Source of the DNA: AWTP1-13 sp963820375
Lineage (GTDB): Bacteria > Pseudomonadota > Alphaproteobacteria > Rhizobiales > Hyphomicrobiaceae
Assembly (NCBI GenBank): GCA_963820375.1
Contig: CAWFZX010000034.1
Coordinates: 5,034-69,033, forward strand
Direction: 5' to 3'
Length of the DNA stretch: 64,000 nt
The position numbers and the translations under genes were made by a program. The notes below the pieces were generated by a model. That model was not told the origin of the DNA. It searched no databases and saw only the letters and a program-made list of their open reading frames with translations. Each line of letters begins with the position of its first letter. The stretch's first letter is position 1. Below, piece by piece: positions 62,373-64,000 of the stretch.

Positions 62373-63996
62373 ATGTCACACGTGGTGGTCAAGCGCGAGT
62401 TCGAGGAGCTGATCGACAGCTGGGCGGCGGTCGGCCAGGTCGGGACCGGCTTCACGTTTACGGAAGGCCCGATCTGGCATCCGCTCGAGCACTACCTGCT
62501 GTTCTCCGACATGCCGGCCGACGTGCGCCGGCGCTGGGACCAGCGCGGCGGCGTGCGCGAGGTCAAGCGCCCGTCCAACAAGTGCAACGGCATGACCTAC
62601 GACGAAGCAGCTGAACCTCATCGTCTGCGAGCATGCCACCTCGACCCTGGTGCGCGAGCGCCCCGACGGGCAGCGCGACGTGCTCGCTTCGCATTTCGAA
62701 GGCTACGAGCTCAACAGCCCCAACGACGTCGTGGTGAAATCCGACGGCTCGATCTACTTCTCCGATCCCTGGTTCGGGCGCATGCCGGTGTATGGGGTGG
62801 AGCGGCCGCGGCAGCTCGGCTTCCAGGGCGTGTACCGCGTGCCGCCGGGCGGCGGGCCGCCCGAACTGCTGGTGGAGCGCTACATGTTCGACCAGCCCAA
62901 TGGGCTGTGCTTCTCGCCCGACGAGCAGCGCCTCTACGTCAACGACACGGTGCAGGCCCTGATTCGCGTGTTCGACGTGTCCACCTACGGGTCGCTGATG
63001 AACGGGCGCGTGTTCGCCAGCGGCCTCGTCTCGGAGCACGAGCGCGGCCTGCCCGACGGCATGAAGTGCGATTCGCGCGGCAATGTCTGGTGCACGGCGC
63101 CTGGCGGCGTGTGGGTCTATGCGCCCTCGGGCGAGCTGATCGGCAAGGTCAGGGTGCCGGAGATGGTCGCCAACCTGGCCTGGGGCGGGCCGGACTTCCA
63201 CACGCTGTTCATGTGCGCCACGCACTCGGTGTATTCGGTCAAGACCAAGGTGGGGCCACGGCTCGAGCCCCACATGCGCCCGCGCGCGGGCGACACGTCG
63301 ACGCGCTCCAGCTATCCGGCGCCGGCCACGCCGTCGCCTTCCGCGCCGGCACCTGCGCCGCCGCCGCCATCCGCTTCTGCGTCCAAGTCGCTCGGCCGGC
63401 TGGATCCGAGCCGCTGCGCCCTCATCATCCAGGACATGCAGAACGACGTCGTGATGGAGGGTGGCGCCTTCGCCTCGTCGGGTTCGCCGGCGCACTGCAA
63501 GCAGCAGAACGCGATCGCCAACGCCATGCGGCTGGCCGACGCCTGCCGCAAGCGCGGGGTGATGGTGATCCATGTGTGGTTCGTGGTGGAGCCGGGCGCG
63601 CCCGGCGTCACGCTGAATGCTCCGCTGTTTGAGGGGCTGGTGGAAGCCAAGGCGATGGTGCGCGGCACCTGGGGCGCAGCGCCGGTCGCCGGCCTCGAGG
63701 CCAAGCCCGGTGATCACGTGGTCGAAAAGATGCGCATGAGCGCCTGGGAAGGCTCCAGTCTCGAGACAGTGCTGAAGAGTGGGCGCCGCGACATCGTCAT
63801 CGTCACCGGCGCCTGGACGAATATGTCGATCGAGCACACCGCCCGGACCGGCGCCGACAAGGGCTACTTGATGATCGTGCCCGAGGACTGCTGCTCGACC
63901 ATGAACGCCGACTGGCACCGCGCCTCGATCAACTATGCCCTGCAGAACGTGTCCGCCGTGAGCAAGGCCGACGACGTGATTGCCGCGCTCGGCTGA
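62373..63996 (+). pseudogene. SMP-30/gluconolactonase-isochorismatase fusion, interrupted by one frameshift
   Basis: From ATG 62373 the first frame gives the start of an SMP-30/gluconolactonase propeller (TGFTFTEGPIWHPLEHYLLF, KCNGMTYD). An extra base near 62604 shifts the rest to another frame: QLNLIVCEHATSTLVRERPD, LNSPNDVVVKSDGSIYFSDP, ERGLPDGMKCDSRGNVWCTA. After a Pro/Ala/Ser-rich linker at about 63300-63390, a full isochorismatase-like cysteine hydrolase follows (CALIIQDMQNDVV with catalytic Asp, VPEDCCSTMN with catalytic Cys) to 63996. The repaired protein has about 540 residues. It would join lactone hydrolysis to amide or vinyl-ether hydrolysis. All motifs are intact, so the shift is either very recent or a sequencing error. 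Confidence 0.88.
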
Positions 63997-64000
63997 ACCG

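Overview
The window reads as a GC-rich alphaproteobacterial chromosome segment, most like the soil-dwelling Hyphomicrobiales (Bradyrhizobium / Hyphomicrobium-type gene families: HdeD, GlxA/AraC regulators, SBP56 methanethiol oxidase, LIV-type ABC transporters linked to molybdenum hydroxylases, IS21 and IS91-type elements). No rRNA, tRNA or CRISPR array was seen. The taxonomic call is inference from gene content, not from a marker gene.

Layout. (1) 1-6144: a minus-strand catabolic operon (polar amino-acid ABC transporter, M20 deacylase, and the first codons of a carbamoylase-type hydrolase), divergent from an unusual arginase/agmatinase-family gene, then an HdeD membrane protein. (2) 6458-8906: a membrane-anchored DJ-1/PfpI protein divergent from a GlxA-type AraC regulator. 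(3) 9152-13222: a broken NTF2-like gene and a compact methanethiol-oxidase operon (SBP56/MtoX, SCO-type copper protein, MauG-like dihaem protein). (4) 13451-23321: a giant BTAD/cyclase-like/ATPase/TPR regulator, an alpha/beta hydrolase, a PepT-like M20 peptidase, an ABC membrane domain without ATPase, and small exported proteins. (5) 23322-44711: an accessory stretch. It opens with about 3.6 kb of extraordinary A- and G-rich, ORF-poor DNA (about 23935-27540) that does not look bacterial. It then holds arfB, methyltransferases, an IS21 element with broken istB, GNAT and GFA proteins, a glycosyltransferase, an orphan sensor kinase, a decayed IS91-type integrase, a decayed GNAT gene, a Gfo/Idh/MocA oxidoreductase and a Bcr/CflA exporter.

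(6) 43455-63996: the main attraction. A LivK-type binding protein is divergent from a tightly packed plus-strand gene train of about 18.6 kb: LivH, LivM, LivG, a LivF fused to a Tm-1/UPF0261 domain, a TIM-barrel PEP-hydrolase-family protein, a 1008-residue SPFH/flotillin-like protein built on perfect 11-residue repeats, two SRPBCC (CoxG-like) proteins, a FAD subunit, a 2Fe-2S subunit, a molybdopterin subunit split into two genes (the first with a Pro/Ala-rich tail), CoxD-like MoxR ATPase, CoxE-like VWA protein, a metallo-beta-lactamase-fold hydrolase, and an SMP-30/gluconolactonase-isochorismatase fusion broken by one frameshift. Read together, this looks like uptake of an organic acid or heterocycle, oxidation by a membrane-scaffolded molybdenum hydroxylase that is matured by CoxD/CoxE, and hydrolytic ring or amide opening. 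The substrate cannot be read from the sequence. The active-site loop is of xanthine-dehydrogenase type and not that of CO dehydrogenase.

Five genes (NTF2-like, istB, IS91 integrase, GNAT, SMP-30 fusion) are broken by single-base shifts in otherwise well-preserved frames. This means either real decay or uncorrected indels in the assembly. Together with the strange A-rich block, it makes a read-level check of this contig worthwhile.
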